From Armatimonadota bacterium (GTDB taxonomy: Bacteria > Sysuimicrobiota > Sysuimicrobiia > Sysuimicrobiales > Kaftiobacteriaceae): a stretch of 64,000 nt of DNA. The notes below the pieces were generated by a model. The model did not search any database. It worked only from the letters and a program-made list of their open reading frames with translations, and had not been told where the DNA came from. This document shows, piece after piece, positions 15,284 through 26,452 of the stretch. The stretch covers positions 52,311-116,310 of the forward strand of contig JAVHLZ010000004.1 in NCBI GenBank assembly GCA_031081675.1, read 5' to 3'. Every line of letters starts with the position of its first letter. Position 1 is the stretch's first letter. The position numbers were made by a program, and so were the translations under genes.

Positions 15284-15547
15284 GTGGCCCGCCGCGCGCG
15301 CACCCCCTGGTGGATGCTGGTGGTTGTGGTGGTGGCCGGCGCGCTGCTGGGCAGCGTCATCGCCGAGGCCACCTCCGCCTATCCCGTCCTGGACCTGCTC
15401 AGCCGCGACATCCGGGCTGGCCTGGACCCTCCCCTCACCCTGGACCTGCGCATCCTGACCCTCACCGGGGGGTTCACCGTCCGGCTCAATCTGGCCACGG
15501 TGGTGGGCATCCTGCTGGCCATCTGGATCTTCCGCCTGCTCCAGTAG
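15284..15547 (+). CDS. DUF4321-like two-helix membrane protein
   Basis: 87 aa with a GTG start. A basic N-terminus precedes a first helix (about 9-27); the middle segment contains DIRAGLDPPLTLDLRILTLTGGF, broken by prolines and ending before a second helix (73-86). Layout and position just ahead of radC-mreBCD fit DUF4321, a small membrane protein found in this neighbourhood in Clostridia. Function unknown; a role near the cell-shape machinery is only inferred from context. Confidence 0.6.
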   Translation: MARRARTPWWMLVVVVVAGALLGSVIAEATSAYPVLDLLSRDIRAGLDPPLTLDLRILTLTGGFTVRLNLATVVGILLAIWIFRLLQ

Positions 15548-15594
15548 CCCGTCCGGTCGGGGGCCGCTGGCCGGACCGGGTCACCCGGCGCGCG

Positions 15595-15623
15595 TTGAAT
15601 CCCCGCAGGTCGGTTGCTATACT
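15595..15623 (+). promoter_or_regulatory. sigma-A-type promoter for radC and the mre operon
   Basis: TTGAAT at 15595-15600 and TATACT at 15618-15623, separated by exactly 17 bases, with an upstream TG making an extended -10 (TGCTATACT). The radC start is about 150 bases downstream. The leader between them is GC-rich with possible hairpins but no recognisable riboswitch. Confidence 0.7.
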
Positions 15624-15771
15624 TGGGGCGCTGCGCGGGGAGCGCGGACTCAGAACCGGTCCGGCCGCGGGCGGTGCAGCGGGTTCCTCCTCCCCCGCCG
15701 CCTTCCCCCGGCGGCGTGACCGCCCGGCGGCCTGACCCCGGCCGCCCCGCGGGGGCGGCGCGGAGCAGGGG

Positions 15772-16464
15772 ATGCCAGAGGCGGGCCGCCTGACGATCAA
15801 AGACCTCCCGGCAGAACTCAGGCCTCGCGAGCGGCTGCGCGCCAGCGGTGCCGCCGCCCTGTCGACCGCCGAACTGCTGGCCGTGGTGATCGGCACCGGG
15901 GTGCGGGGACATACGGCCCTGGATGTGGGCACGGCCCTGCTGCGCCGGTTCGGGTCGGCTGCGGCTCTGGGGAGGGCGTCGGCCGCCGAGCTGGCGCGGG
16001 TGCCGGGCGTGGGCGAACACCAGGCGGCGCGGGTCCTGGCGGCCCTGGAGCTGGGCAGGCGCCTGGTCGAGCCCCCGCCGCTGCGCCGGGCGATCCGGTG
16101 CGCGGCCGACGCGGCGGCGCTGTGCGCGTCCATGCGCTTACTGGACCGGGAGCACTTCCGGGCCATCCTCCTCAACACGCGCCACGAGGTGCTGGACGTG
16201 GTGGATGTCTCGGTGGGCGGGTTGCAGTCGGCGCCCGTCCACCCGCGGGAGGTATTCAAGGAAGCCATCCGGCGGTCGGCCGCCGCCGTGATCGTCGTGC
16301 ACAACCATCCCTCCGGCCACCCGGAGCCCAGTCGGGACGATGTCCTGATCACCGAGCAGCTGCGGGCGGCGGGGCGCCTGGTGGGAATCGAGGTGCTGGA
16401 CCACATCATCGTCGGCGAGCGGGACTACTGCAGCCTGCGGGAGCGGCAGCTGGGATTCCCCTAG
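15772..16464 (+). CDS. radC: RadC/YsxA JAMM-domain protein
   Basis: 230 aa with an N-terminal helix-hairpin-helix region (LARVPGVGEHQAARV at about 74-88) and a C-terminal JAB1/MPN metalloprotease-like domain carrying HNHPSGHPEPSRDD (about 184-197), the JAMM zinc motif. EVLDVVDVSVGGLQS and LDHIIVG are typical. The biochemical role of RadC is unsettled; an old link to DNA repair is not supported for the family. Its place just upstream of mreB is conserved in Firmicutes. Confidence 0.92.
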   Translation: MPEAGRLTIKDLPAELRPRERLRASGAAALSTAELLAVVIGTGVRGHTALDVGTALLRRFGSAAALGRASAAELARVPGVGEHQAARVLAALELGRRLVEPPPLRRAIRCAADAAALCASMRLLDREHFRAILLNTRHEVLDVVDVSVGGLQSAPVHPREVFKEAIRRSAAAVIVVHNHPSGHPEPSRDDVLITEQLRAAGRLVGIEVLDHIIVGERDYCSLRERQLGFP

Positions 16465-16542
16465 CATCCCCGCGCGCCGGGGGGACGGGGGTCCGGGGCG
16501 CGGCAGGGTTCCGGACGGGGACGACCACCCGGGAGGGCCTAG

Positions 16543-17628
<1,086 letters not shown>

Positions 17629-17634
17629 GACGCG

Positions 17635-18456
17635 ATGACCGAGCTGATTGCGGCCCGTCGGCGCGTGGCGGTGTTCGTGGTCCTCTTTGTGGGGGTGGTG
17701 ACGCTGCTGACCACCCAGGTGCGGGCGCCCGACCGCCGCCAGGTCGGCGCGCTGGGGGAGCTGGTCCTGCGCGGGCTGCAGCCGGTGCAGGTGGGTCTGG
17801 CCCGGGTGGCCGATGGGGGGGCGCGGCTGTGGGCCCTGTACACGGGAATCGGCCGGGTGCGGGCGGAGAACGCCCGCCTGCGCGAGGAGCTGGACCGGAT
17901 CACCCGGGAGGCGGCGGCCCTTCGGGAGCAGGCGGCGGCGGCCCGCCGGCTGGAAGATCTGCTGGGGTTCCGGAACCAGATGGCCCACCGGGCCGTGGCG
18001 GCCCGGGTGGTGGCCCGGGACCCGCTGCGGTGGTACGGGACGGTGGTGGTGGACCGGGGCAGCCGCGACGGCGTGCGCCGCAACGCGCCGGTGGTGACCG
18101 CCCGGGGAGTGGTGGGCCGGGTGATGGAAGTCACCCCGACCGCAGCCCGGGTGCTGCTGGTGGCGGACTCCCGCAGCGCCGTGGGGGCGCTGGTCCAGCG
18201 GACCCGCGACCTCGGCGTGGTGGAGGGGCGAGGGGAGTGGGTCCTGCACCTGCGCTACCTCTCCCGGGCGTCCCAGGTGCTCCCGGGCGATCTGGTGGTC
18301 ACCTCCGGGCTGGGCGGGGTCTTTCCCCGGGGCCTGGTGATCGGCCAGATCCGCCGGGTGGTGCGGCAGGAGGGCGAGCTGCTGCTGGAGGCGGAGGTGG
18401 AACCGGCAGCGGCTTTGGATCGGGTGGAAGAGGTGTTGATTCTGGTGCCGCCCTGA
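17635..18456 (+). CDS. mreC: MreC cell-shape scaffold protein
   Basis: 273-aa membrane-anchored elongasome protein. An N-terminal helix (about 10-30) leads to a coiled coil (about 66-105, VRAENARLREELDRITREAA), then the beta-rich MreC domain with VDRGSRDGVRRNAPVVT and YLSRASQVLPGDLVVTSGLG. Follows mreB by six bases. Confidence 0.94.
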   Translation: MTELIAARRRVAVFVVLFVGVVTLLTTQVRAPDRRQVGALGELVLRGLQPVQVGLARVADGGARLWALYTGIGRVRAENARLREELDRITREAAALREQAAAARRLEDLLGFRNQMAHRAVAARVVARDPLRWYGTVVVDRGSRDGVRRNAPVVTARGVVGRVMEVTPTAARVLLVADSRSAVGALVQRTRDLGVVEGRGEWVLHLRYLSRASQVLPGDLVVTSGLGGVFPRGLVIGQIRRVVRQEGELLLEAEVEPAAALDRVEEVLILVPP

Positions 18457-18521
18457 GACCCGAGGCGGCGCGGAGGGGGAGGAGTGTACGGACGGTTCCG
18501 CAGAGGGCGTGAGCGGCCGCG

Positions 18522-19019
18522 GTGAGGCGGGTCCTGGCCTACGCCGGCGCGCTGGCGCTGGTGGGGGTGGTCCAGGCGGCCTGGCTGGCGCGGGTGCGGG
18601 TGGCCGGGGCGGCCCCGGACCCTCTGCTGGCGCTGGCCGTGGGGGTCGGCGTCCTGCAGGGAGCGGAACGGGGAGCCGTGGTGGGCACGGCGGCCGGCCT
18701 GCTCCAGGACCTGCTGTCGGGAGGAGGGCCCCTGGGGGTGTACGGGCTCTCCAAGCTGGTGGTGGGGTTCGGGTCGGGGCTGTTTGAACGCAGCATCTAC
18801 GTGGACAATCCCCTGCTGCCGGCCGTGGCCACCGCTGCGGGAACCGTCGTCTCCGAGGTGATCCTGCTGGCCGTGGCCGGGGTCGTCGGGTTGGCCCTGG
18901 GGCCCTGGCCGGTCGAGCTGGCCCGCATTGCGGCCCAGGTGATCCTCAACTCCGCGCTGGCCCCGGCGGTCTTCCGCGGCATCCGGGCGCTGGAGGCGTG
19001 GGTGGTCCGGGCCGGCTGA
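18522..19019 (+). CDS. mreD: MreD membrane protein
   Basis: 165-aa membrane protein with about five hydrophobic helices, starting at a GTG. The conserved glycine-rich segment GAERGAVVGTAAGLLQDLLS is the usual MreD signature region. It links MreC to PBP2 and RodA. A 65-base gap after mreC holds no obvious element. Confidence 0.9.
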   Translation: MRRVLAYAGALALVGVVQAAWLARVRVAGAAPDPLLALAVGVGVLQGAERGAVVGTAAGLLQDLLSGGGPLGVYGLSKLVVGFGSGLFERSIYVDNPLLPAVATAAGTVVSEVILLAVAGVVGLALGPWPVELARIAAQVILNSALAPAVFRGIRALEAWVVRAG

Positions 19020-19054
19020 CCCTGCCTTCCCCGTCCGAGATCCGGGGGACAGAC

Positions 19055-20812
19055 GTGGTCGACACTCCGCCGCCGACCCGGCGGCTGCAGGCCTTCTCGG
19101 CGGTGGTGGCCGTTCTGCTGGGCATCCTGCTGGTGCGCCTGTGGCAGGTCCAGGTCCTCCAGGGCGCGGCCTATTTCCGCCAGTCCGAGGACAACCGCAT
19201 CCGGGAGTACACGCTGGCCGCCCCCCGGGGGATCATCTACGACCGCCGGGGGCGGCCGCTGGTGGCCAACCGGCCGGCGTTCACGGTGGCGGTGCTGCCC
19301 CTGGAGCTGCGGGATCCTCCGACGGTGGTGAGCCGCCTGGCGGCCCTGCTGGGCATGCCCGCCGCGCAGATCGAGGCCCGGTTGCGGGCCGCCCGCGCGC
19401 GGCCCTTTGAGCCGGTGCGGATCGCCCGGGACGTGGATCCCACCGTGGTGGCGCGCATTGAGGAGAACCGCCTGGATCTGCCCGGGGTGATCATCCTCGC
19501 CGACCCGGTGCGCCACTACCTGCACGGGACGCGGGCCGCCCACCTCCTGGGGTACGTGGGAGAGATCGACAGCGACGAGCTGGCTGCGCGCCGCGCCGAG
19601 GGCTACCGCCCCGGAGACCTGATCGGCAAGGCGGGCGTGGAGAAGGCGTACGAGTCGCTGCTGCGGGGGGTGGATGGGCGGCTGCGGATGGAGGTGGACG
19701 CCCTGGGCCGGCCGTTGCGGGTCCTCTCGCGGCAGCCGCCCTCCCCGGGCCGCGCCGTCGTCCTGACCGTCGACCTGGACATCCAGGCCGCCGCCGAGGA
19801 GGCCCTGCGGGCCACCGGGCTGGAGGCGGGAGCGGTGGTGGTCTTAGACCCGGATACGGGCGAGGTCCTGGCGCTGGCCAGCATGCCGACGTTCGATCCC
19901 AACCTGTTCGCCCGGGGGATCAGCCCCGAGCGCTGGCTGGCACTGACGTCCGACAGGCGGCGTCCGCTGCTGAACCGGGCCATCAGCGCCACCTACGAAC
20001 CGGGATCGGTCTTCAAGCTGGTGACGGCCACCGCGGCCCTGGAGCGGGGAATCGTCAGCCGCCGCACCGTCTTCGACGCCCCCGGATACTTCCGCCTGGG
20101 CCAGTGGACATTCGGAGACCTCCGGGCCTGGGGGCGCATCGACTTCATCACCGGGATCGCCCACTCGGTCAACGTGGTCTTCTACACCCTGGGGTATCGC
20201 CTGGGCGGCGAGACGCTGGCCGAGTACGCATTCCGCCTGGGCCTGGGCGAGCCTACCGGCATCGACCTGCCCGGAGAGGTGGCGGGGACCATCCCCAGCC
20301 CCGCCACCAAGCAGGCCCTGGTGGGAGAGCCCTGGTACCCCGGCGACGCCGTCAACATGTCCATCGGCCAGGGCGCGGTGACAGTCACCCCCGTGCAGGT
20401 GGCCCGGATGGTGGCGGGGCTGGCCACCGGAGGGCGCGTGATGCAGCCTCACGTGCTGCTGGCCGTCCACCACGACCGCGGCCTCGAGCGGGTGGCCCCC
20501 GTGCTGCAGCGCCAGGTCTCCCTGCGGCCGGCCACGCTGGCCGTGCTGCGGGAAGGGATGCGCGCGGTGGTGGAGCGGGGCAGCGGGGTGGCCGCCCGCC
20601 TGAACCGGGTGGCGGTGGCCGGCAAGACCGGCAGCGCCGAAAACCCGCGGGGCCGGCCCCACGCCTGGTTCGCCGGCTACGCGCCCGCCGAGGCTCCGCA
20701 GGTCGTGGTGGTGGCCTTTGTGGAGCACGGCTTCCGGGGCGGCATCGCAGCGGCTCCGGTCGCCCGCGCCGTGCTGGAGGCGGCCCTGGCCCGGCCGGAG
20801 GCTTCGCCGTGA
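19055..20812 (+). CDS. mrdA: penicillin-binding protein 2 (elongation transpeptidase)
   Basis: Class B transpeptidase that cross-links lateral-wall peptidoglycan with RodA. The start is a GTG at 19055 with GGGGGA upstream; longer frame sequence overlaps mreD and is not conserved. Residues 10-30 form the membrane anchor, APRGIIYDRRGRPLV begins the dimerisation domain, and the catalytic motifs are SVFK at 318-321, SVN in AHSVNVVF, and KTGS at 524-527. At 585 aa the length is standard. Stop overlaps rodA. Confidence 0.95.
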   Translation: MVDTPPPTRRLQAFSAVVAVLLGILLVRLWQVQVLQGAAYFRQSEDNRIREYTLAAPRGIIYDRRGRPLVANRPAFTVAVLPLELRDPPTVVSRLAALLGMPAAQIEARLRAARARPFEPVRIARDVDPTVVARIEENRLDLPGVIILADPVRHYLHGTRAAHLLGYVGEIDSDELAARRAEGYRPGDLIGKAGVEKAYESLLRGVDGRLRMEVDALGRPLRVLSRQPPSPGRAVVLTVDLDIQAAAEEALRATGLEAGAVVVLDPDTGEVLALASMPTFDPNLFARGISPERWLALTSDRRRPLLNRAISATYEPGSVFKLVTATAALERGIVSRRTVFDAPGYFRLGQWTFGDLRAWGRIDFITGIAHSVNVVFYTLGYRLGGETLAEYAFRLGLGEPTGIDLPGEVAGTIPSPATKQALVGEPWYPGDAVNMSIGQGAVTVTPVQVARMVAGLATGGRVMQPHVLLAVHHDRGLERVAPVLQRQVSLRPATLAVLREGMRAVVERGSGVAARLNRVAVAGKTGSAENPRGRPHAWFAGYAPAEAPQVVVVAFVEHGFRGGIAAAPVARAVLEAALARPEASP

Positions 20813-21903
20813 GCCGGCGGCTGCTGCGCTACGTGGACTGGCCGCTGCTGGCCGTCACGCTGGCCCTGATGGCCGCCGGCACGGTCATCCTGTACAGCGC
20901 CGTGCAGAACTCCGCCGATCCCGGGTCCGTGGTCCGGATGCGCCTGGCGCACATCGCCGTCAGCCTCGTGGTCCTGGCGGCGGTCCTGGCGGTGGACTAC
21001 CGCACCCTGGCGCGCCTGTGGCGCCCCCTGTGGGCGGGCGCGGTCCTGCTGCTGGTCCTGGTCCTGGTGGCCGGCCGCTCCAGCGGCGGCGCCCAGCGCT
21101 GGCTGGCGGTGGGGTCGTGGACGGGATTCCAACCCTCGGAACTGGCCAAGGTGACGCTGGTCATCACCCTTGCCCGCCACATCGACAGCCACCGGGACGT
21201 GGGGTCCTGGCGGGCCGTGGTCTCTGTCCTGCTGCACGCCGCCGTGCCCATGGCCCTCATCGCCCGCCAGCCCGACCTGGGGACCGCCCTCGCCCTCGGC
21301 GCCGTCCTGGCAGCCCTGCTGTTCGTCGCCGGGGCGCCCCTGCGGGTGCTGGTGGGGCTGGGGGCGGGGGCGGCGGCGCTGGCGCCGGTGGCGTGGGGAA
21401 TGCTGCACGACTACCAGCGTCAGCGGCTGCTGGCGTTCCTGGATCCCGCCGCCGATCCGCTGGGCGCCGGCTATGCCCTCATCCAGTCCCGGATCGCCGT
21501 GGGATCCGGCCAGATCTGGGGCAAAGGGTTGCTGCGGGGGACCCAGAACCTCCTGCACTTCATCCCCGAGCAGCACACCGACTTCATCTTCACCGTGGTG
21601 GGCGAGGAGCTGGGCTTTGTGGGCGCGGTGGCCCTGGTGGGGTTGTTCGCCCTCTGGCTGTGGCGCGGGGCGGCCATCGCCGCTGCCGCCAAAGACCGGA
21701 CCGGGATGCTGATGGCCGTGGGCGCGGTGGCCCTGACGGCGTTTCACGTGTTCGTCAATGTGGGCATGACGGTGGGCCTGATGCCCATCACCGGGATCCC
21801 GCTACCGTTCATCAGCCACGGCGGCAGCGCCCTGGTGGCGTTCGGGGCCCTCACGGGGCTGGTCCTGAACGTCGGCATGCGTCGCAAGAAAATCCTCTTC
21901 TAG
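20809..21903 (+). CDS. rodA: RodA SEDS peptidoglycan glycosyltransferase
   Basis: Polytopic SEDS polymerase that makes glycan strands during elongation. GTG start overlaps the PBP2 stop (GTGA), coupling the pair. Family features are FQPSELAKVTLV, RQPDLGTAL (catalytic Asp), GYALIQSRIAVGSG, GTQNLLHFIPEQHTDFIF, and GIPLPFISHGGSAL near the C-terminus. 364 aa with about ten helices. Confidence 0.96.
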   Translation: MSRRLLRYVDWPLLAVTLALMAAGTVILYSAVQNSADPGSVVRMRLAHIAVSLVVLAAVLAVDYRTLARLWRPLWAGAVLLLVLVLVAGRSSGGAQRWLAVGSWTGFQPSELAKVTLVITLARHIDSHRDVGSWRAVVSVLLHAAVPMALIARQPDLGTALALGAVLAALLFVAGAPLRVLVGLGAGAAALAPVAWGMLHDYQRQRLLAFLDPAADPLGAGYALIQSRIAVGSGQIWGKGLLRGTQNLLHFIPEQHTDFIFTVVGEELGFVGAVALVGLFALWLWRGAAIAAAAKDRTGMLMAVGAVALTAFHVFVNVGMTVGLMPITGIPLPFISHGGSALVAFGALTGLVLNVGMRRKKILF

Positions 21904-21907
21904 TGGG

Positions 21908-23560
21908 ATGGGAACAGACATGGCCAAGGAGATCATCGCCACCGTCGAACCGCAGGAAACCCGGGTGGCCGTGCTGGACGACGGGCGGCTGGTGAACCTG
22001 TACATCGAGCGGGGGGAACCTCTGGCCGGCAACATCTACAAGGGCCGGGTCGCCGCCGTCCTGCCGGGCATGGAGGCGGCGTTCGTGGATATCGGGCTGG
22101 AGCGCAACGCCTTCCTGCACGTGGGCGACATCCGGTCCCAGCGCCTGGCGGGGGAGGAGGTCGAGGAGTCCTTCGGGCGGGGAGCCATCGCCGAGCGGCT
22201 GCGGGTGGGTCAGGAGATCCTGGTGCAGGTGACCAAGGAGCCCATGGGGACCAAGGGCGCCCGGGTGACCACCTACCTGGCCCTGCCGGCCTATTACCTG
22301 GTCCTGATGCCGACCGTCAACTACGTGGGGGTGAGCCGGCGCATCGAGAACGAGCAGGAGCGCCGCCGACTGCGCCAGCTGGCGGACCGGCTGCGGCCGC
22401 CGGGGATGGGGGTGATCGTCCGCACGGCCGCCGAGGGCGCCACGGAGAAGGAGCTGGCCGATGACATCCGGTTCCTGCTGCAGCTATGGTCCACGGTGGA
22501 GGAGCGCTCCCGCAGCAGCCGGGCGCCGGCGCTGGTCTATCAGGACCTGCGCCTGATCCGGCGGGTCGTGCGGGACCTGTTCACCGAGGAGGTGAGCCGC
22601 TTCCTCATCGACTCCCCCGAGGAGTACCAGCGGATTGCCGATCTGGTGCGGTCGTTCGCCCCCAAGCTGGTCTCCCGCCTGCAGCTGTACCAGGGGGAGG
22701 AGCCCGTCTTCGAGGCCCTGGGCGTGGAGCGGGAGGTGGACAAGGCCCTGCGCCGCAAGGTGTGGCTGCGGTCGGGCGGCTACATCGTGGTGGACCGCAC
22801 CGAGGCCCTCACCGTCATCGACGTCAACTCGGGCAAGTACGTGGGCAAGACCGACCTGGCCAGCACCATCTTCCGCACCAACATGGAGGCGGTGGACGAG
22901 GTGGTGCGCCAGATCACCCTCCGGGATATCGGCGGCATCATCCTGGTGGACTTCATCGACATGGAGAACGAGCACCACCGCCGCCAGGTGATGCAGGCGC
23001 TGCAGGAGGCGGTCCGGCGGGACCGCTCCAAGATGCACATCATCGACCTGACGGCCCTGGGGCTGGTGGAGATCACCCGCAAGCGGGTCTACCAGGACCT
23101 GGAGGAGGTGATGCGGATGCCGTGCCCCTACTGCGAGGGGCGCGGCCGCGTCCTGTCGGTGGAGACCATGGCGCTGAAGGTGCGGCGCGAGGCGCGCCGG
23201 GTGCTGGCGGCCGGGCGGGCGCCGGCGGTGCTGATGGAAGTGCATCCGGACGTGGAAGCGCTGCTGTTCCGGGACGGCGACGCCTGGCTGCGGGCGCTGG
23301 AGCAGCGGTTCGGCCGGACGCTGCGGGTGCGGGGTCGCCCGGGGATGCACGTGGAGCGGGTCCGGGTTCTGGAGGGAGCGTCGGTGGACGAGCTGGAGCT
23401 CCGGGCCCGGGAGGACCGCCGCGAGGCCGTGTGGCTGGACTTCGGCCCGGCGGAGGTGGTCGCCGTCGGCGAGGCTGACGACGAGCAGGATCTGGCGACC
23501 GCCGCCGCCTCGACGCGGGAGGGGTGGCTGGGACGCCTGCGCCGGATGCTGGCGCGCTGA
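21908..23560 (+). CDS. rng: ribonuclease E/G family endoribonuclease
   Basis: 550-aa RNase G-like enzyme for rRNA maturation and mRNA decay. It has an S1-type RNA-binding region (about 35-125, GNIYKGRVAAVLPGMEAAFVDIG), the catalytic DNase I-like domain with VIDVNSGKYVG and ILVDFIDM supplying the metal-binding aspartates, and the zinc link CPYCEGRG. There is no long RNase E scaffold tail. Translation may begin at the ATG at 21908 or at MAKEII (21920). Its place between rodA and rplU is common in Firmicutes-like gene orders. Confidence 0.93.
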   Translation: MGTDMAKEIIATVEPQETRVAVLDDGRLVNLYIERGEPLAGNIYKGRVAAVLPGMEAAFVDIGLERNAFLHVGDIRSQRLAGEEVEESFGRGAIAERLRVGQEILVQVTKEPMGTKGARVTTYLALPAYYLVLMPTVNYVGVSRRIENEQERRRLRQLADRLRPPGMGVIVRTAAEGATEKELADDIRFLLQLWSTVEERSRSSRAPALVYQDLRLIRRVVRDLFTEEVSRFLIDSPEEYQRIADLVRSFAPKLVSRLQLYQGEEPVFEALGVEREVDKALRRKVWLRSGGYIVVDRTEALTVIDVNSGKYVGKTDLASTIFRTNMEAVDEVVRQITLRDIGGIILVDFIDMENEHHRRQVMQALQEAVRRDRSKMHIIDLTALGLVEITRKRVYQDLEEVMRMPCPYCEGRGRVLSVETMALKVRREARRVLAAGRAPAVLMEVHPDVEALLFRDGDAWLRALEQRFGRTLRVRGRPGMHVERVRVLEGASVDELELRAREDRREAVWLDFGPAEVVAVGEADDEQDLATAAASTREGWLGRLRRMLAR

Positions 23561-23706
23561 AAGAGGGAAAAGGGAAGAGGGAAGAACGAAGAGGGAAAGG
23601 ATTGGATCGGCAGAGTCCGTAGACCGCGCAGGTCGCGGGGATTGCGCAGATGGCGCAGATCGCGCCGATCGGGGAGATCGAGTAGAGCGGGCAGATCGAG
23701 TAGATT
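23561..23706. repeat. purine-rich and GCAGATCG-type degenerate repeats
   Basis: Bases 23561-23601 are almost pure purine, built on GGGAAGAGGGAA. From about 23615 to 23706 the sequence changes to a degenerate tandem of GCGCAGAT(G/C)GCG and GGGCAGATCGAGTAGA units. No gene fits. The purine unit recurs at the end of the window (63888-63930). The gap ends at the promoter for rplU. Confidence 0.6.
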
Positions 23707-23721
23707 GACCTCAGGACGCTG

Positions 23722-23730
23722 TGGTACAAT
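23722..23730 (+). promoter_or_regulatory. extended -10 promoter element for rplU-rpmA-obg
   Basis: TGGTACAAT is an extended -10 26 bases upstream of the rplU start. A TTGACC at 23705 is only 14 bases upstream of the hexamer, too close for a standard -35, so the extended -10 is the better support. Confidence 0.45.
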
Positions 23731-23755
23731 ACGCCGGGTTCGGAGGAGGATGCCG

Positions 23756-24085
23756 GTGGCCGGCGTGTACGCCATCATCGAAACGGGAGGCAAGCAGTAT
23801 CGGGTCGCCGAGGGGGCCATGGTCCAGGTCGAGCGCCTCGACCTCACCCCGGGCGCCACGGTGACCTTTGACCGGGTCCTGCTGGTCGGCGGTGAGGGTG
23901 GCACGCGGGTGGGCACTCCGGTGGTCCCCGGCGCCACCGTCACCGCCACGGTGATGGCGCACGGCCGGAGCCGGAAGATCCTGGTCCTCAAGTACAAACC
24001 CAAGTCCCACTACCGGCGACGGCTGGGGCACCGGCAGGCCTACACGCTGCTGCGCATCGATCGGATCGAGGCGGGCGGCCGGTAG
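23756..24085 (+). CDS. rplU: 50S ribosomal protein L21
   Basis: 109 aa, binds 23S rRNA with L20. Begins MAGVYAIIETGGKQYRV, the invariant L21 start, and ends with KSHYRRRLGHRQAYT and a short basic tail. I chose the GTG at 23756 because GGAGGAGG lies about 6 bases upstream; an in-frame ATG at 23750 abuts that site and is less likely to be used. Confidence 0.95.
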   Translation: MAGVYAIIETGGKQYRVAEGAMVQVERLDLTPGATVTFDRVLLVGGEGGTRVGTPVVPGATVTATVMAHGRSRKILVLKYKPKSHYRRRLGHRQAYTLLRIDRIEAGGR

Positions 24086-24100
24086 GGGGGAGGTGTTCCG

Positions 24101-25457
<1,357 letters not shown>

Positions 25458-25472
25458 CGGCGGAGGACACCG

Positions 25473-26099
25473 GTGGCGGCCGTCGGCGTGATGGGGGGGA
25501 CGTTCGACCCGATTCACTACGGACACCTGGTGACCGCAGAGGAGGCCCGGGTCCAGTTTCGCCTGGACCGGGTCCTGTTCGTGCCCAACCGCTATCCGCC
25601 CCACAAACGCCTGGATGGCGTGAGCGACCCGGAGCACCGCTATCGGATGACCCTGCTGGCCACGGCCACGAACCCGCACTTTGCCGTCTCCCGCATCGAG
25701 ATCGACCGCCCGGGGCCGTCGTACACCATCGACACCATCCGGCAGTTGCGCGAGACCTACGCGGCCGCCGACCTGTTCTACATCACCGGGGCCGACGCCA
25801 TCCTGCAGATCGTGCGCGGCGCCTGGGAGAGGGCCGCCGAACTGCTGACCCTGTGCCAGTTCATCGCCGCCAGCCGTCCCGGCTTTCCCATCGACGCCCA
25901 TGACCTCCGCCGGTTCAACGTCACCGGCACCCAGCTGGCCAACATCCACGTCATGGAGATTCCCGCCCTGGCCATCTCCAGCACCGACATCCGCCAGCGG
26001 GTGGCCCGGGGGCGCCCCATCCGCTACCTGGTCCCGGAGCCGGTGGAGGTGTACATCCACAAGCACGGGCTGTACCGCCGGGGGGGCGCATCCCCGTGA
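25473..26099 (+). CDS. nadD: nicotinate-nucleotide adenylyltransferase
   Basis: 208-aa NAD-biosynthesis enzyme converting nicotinate mononucleotide to deamido-NAD. GTG start. GGTFDPIHYGHL carries the nucleotidyltransferase HxGH motif, VPNRYPPHK is the substrate loop, and ISSTDIRQRV is the conserved C-terminal ISSTxIR motif. Stop overlaps the rsfS start. Confidence 0.96.
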   Translation: MAAVGVMGGTFDPIHYGHLVTAEEARVQFRLDRVLFVPNRYPPHKRLDGVSDPEHRYRMTLLATATNPHFAVSRIEIDRPGPSYTIDTIRQLRETYAAADLFYITGADAILQIVRGAWERAAELLTLCQFIAASRPGFPIDAHDLRRFNVTGTQLANIHVMEIPALAISSTDIRQRVARGRPIRYLVPEPVEVYIHKHGLYRRGGASP

Positions 26100-26440
26100 C
26101 CGCGCCGCGGGCGCTGGCGGTGCGCGCCGCCAGCGCCATGGAGGCCAAGAAGGCCGCGGACGTGGTCATCCTGGAGATCGGCGCCTTCACCCCGGTGGCC
26201 GATTACTTCGTGATCGGATCTGCCGACACGGCGGTGCAGATCCGGGCCATCACGGAAGCCGTGGAGGAGGCCATGGCCGAGGCCGGCGTCCCCCTCCTCG
26301 GACGCGAGGGGCATGCCCGGGCCCGGTGGATCCTGCTCGACTTCGGAGCGGTGGTGGTGCACGTCTTCGGGCCGGAGGCACGGGCGCTGTACGACCTGGA
26401 ACGGCTGTGGGCCGATGCGCCCATCGTGGTGGAGCGGTAG
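26096..26440 (+). CDS. rsfS: ribosomal silencing factor RsfS
   Basis: 114 aa, binds L14 and blocks joining of subunits when nutrients are short. Conserved sequence KAADVVILEIG...VADYFVIGSADTAVQIRAI and GHARARWILLDFG...VHVF is present. GTG start overlaps nadD stop (GTGA). The Obg-NadD-RsfS order is typical. Confidence 0.95.
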   Translation: MTAPRALAVRAASAMEAKKAADVVILEIGAFTPVADYFVIGSADTAVQIRAITEAVEEAMAEAGVPLLGREGHARARWILLDFGAVVVHVFGPEARALYDLERLWADAPIVVER

Positions 26441-26452
26441 GGGAGGCGCGCC

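Noticed and set aside
23615..23706. Possible CRISPR-like array in the GCAGATCG repeats
   Set aside because: Units are short, degenerate and directly abutting, with no unique spacers and no cas genes nearby.
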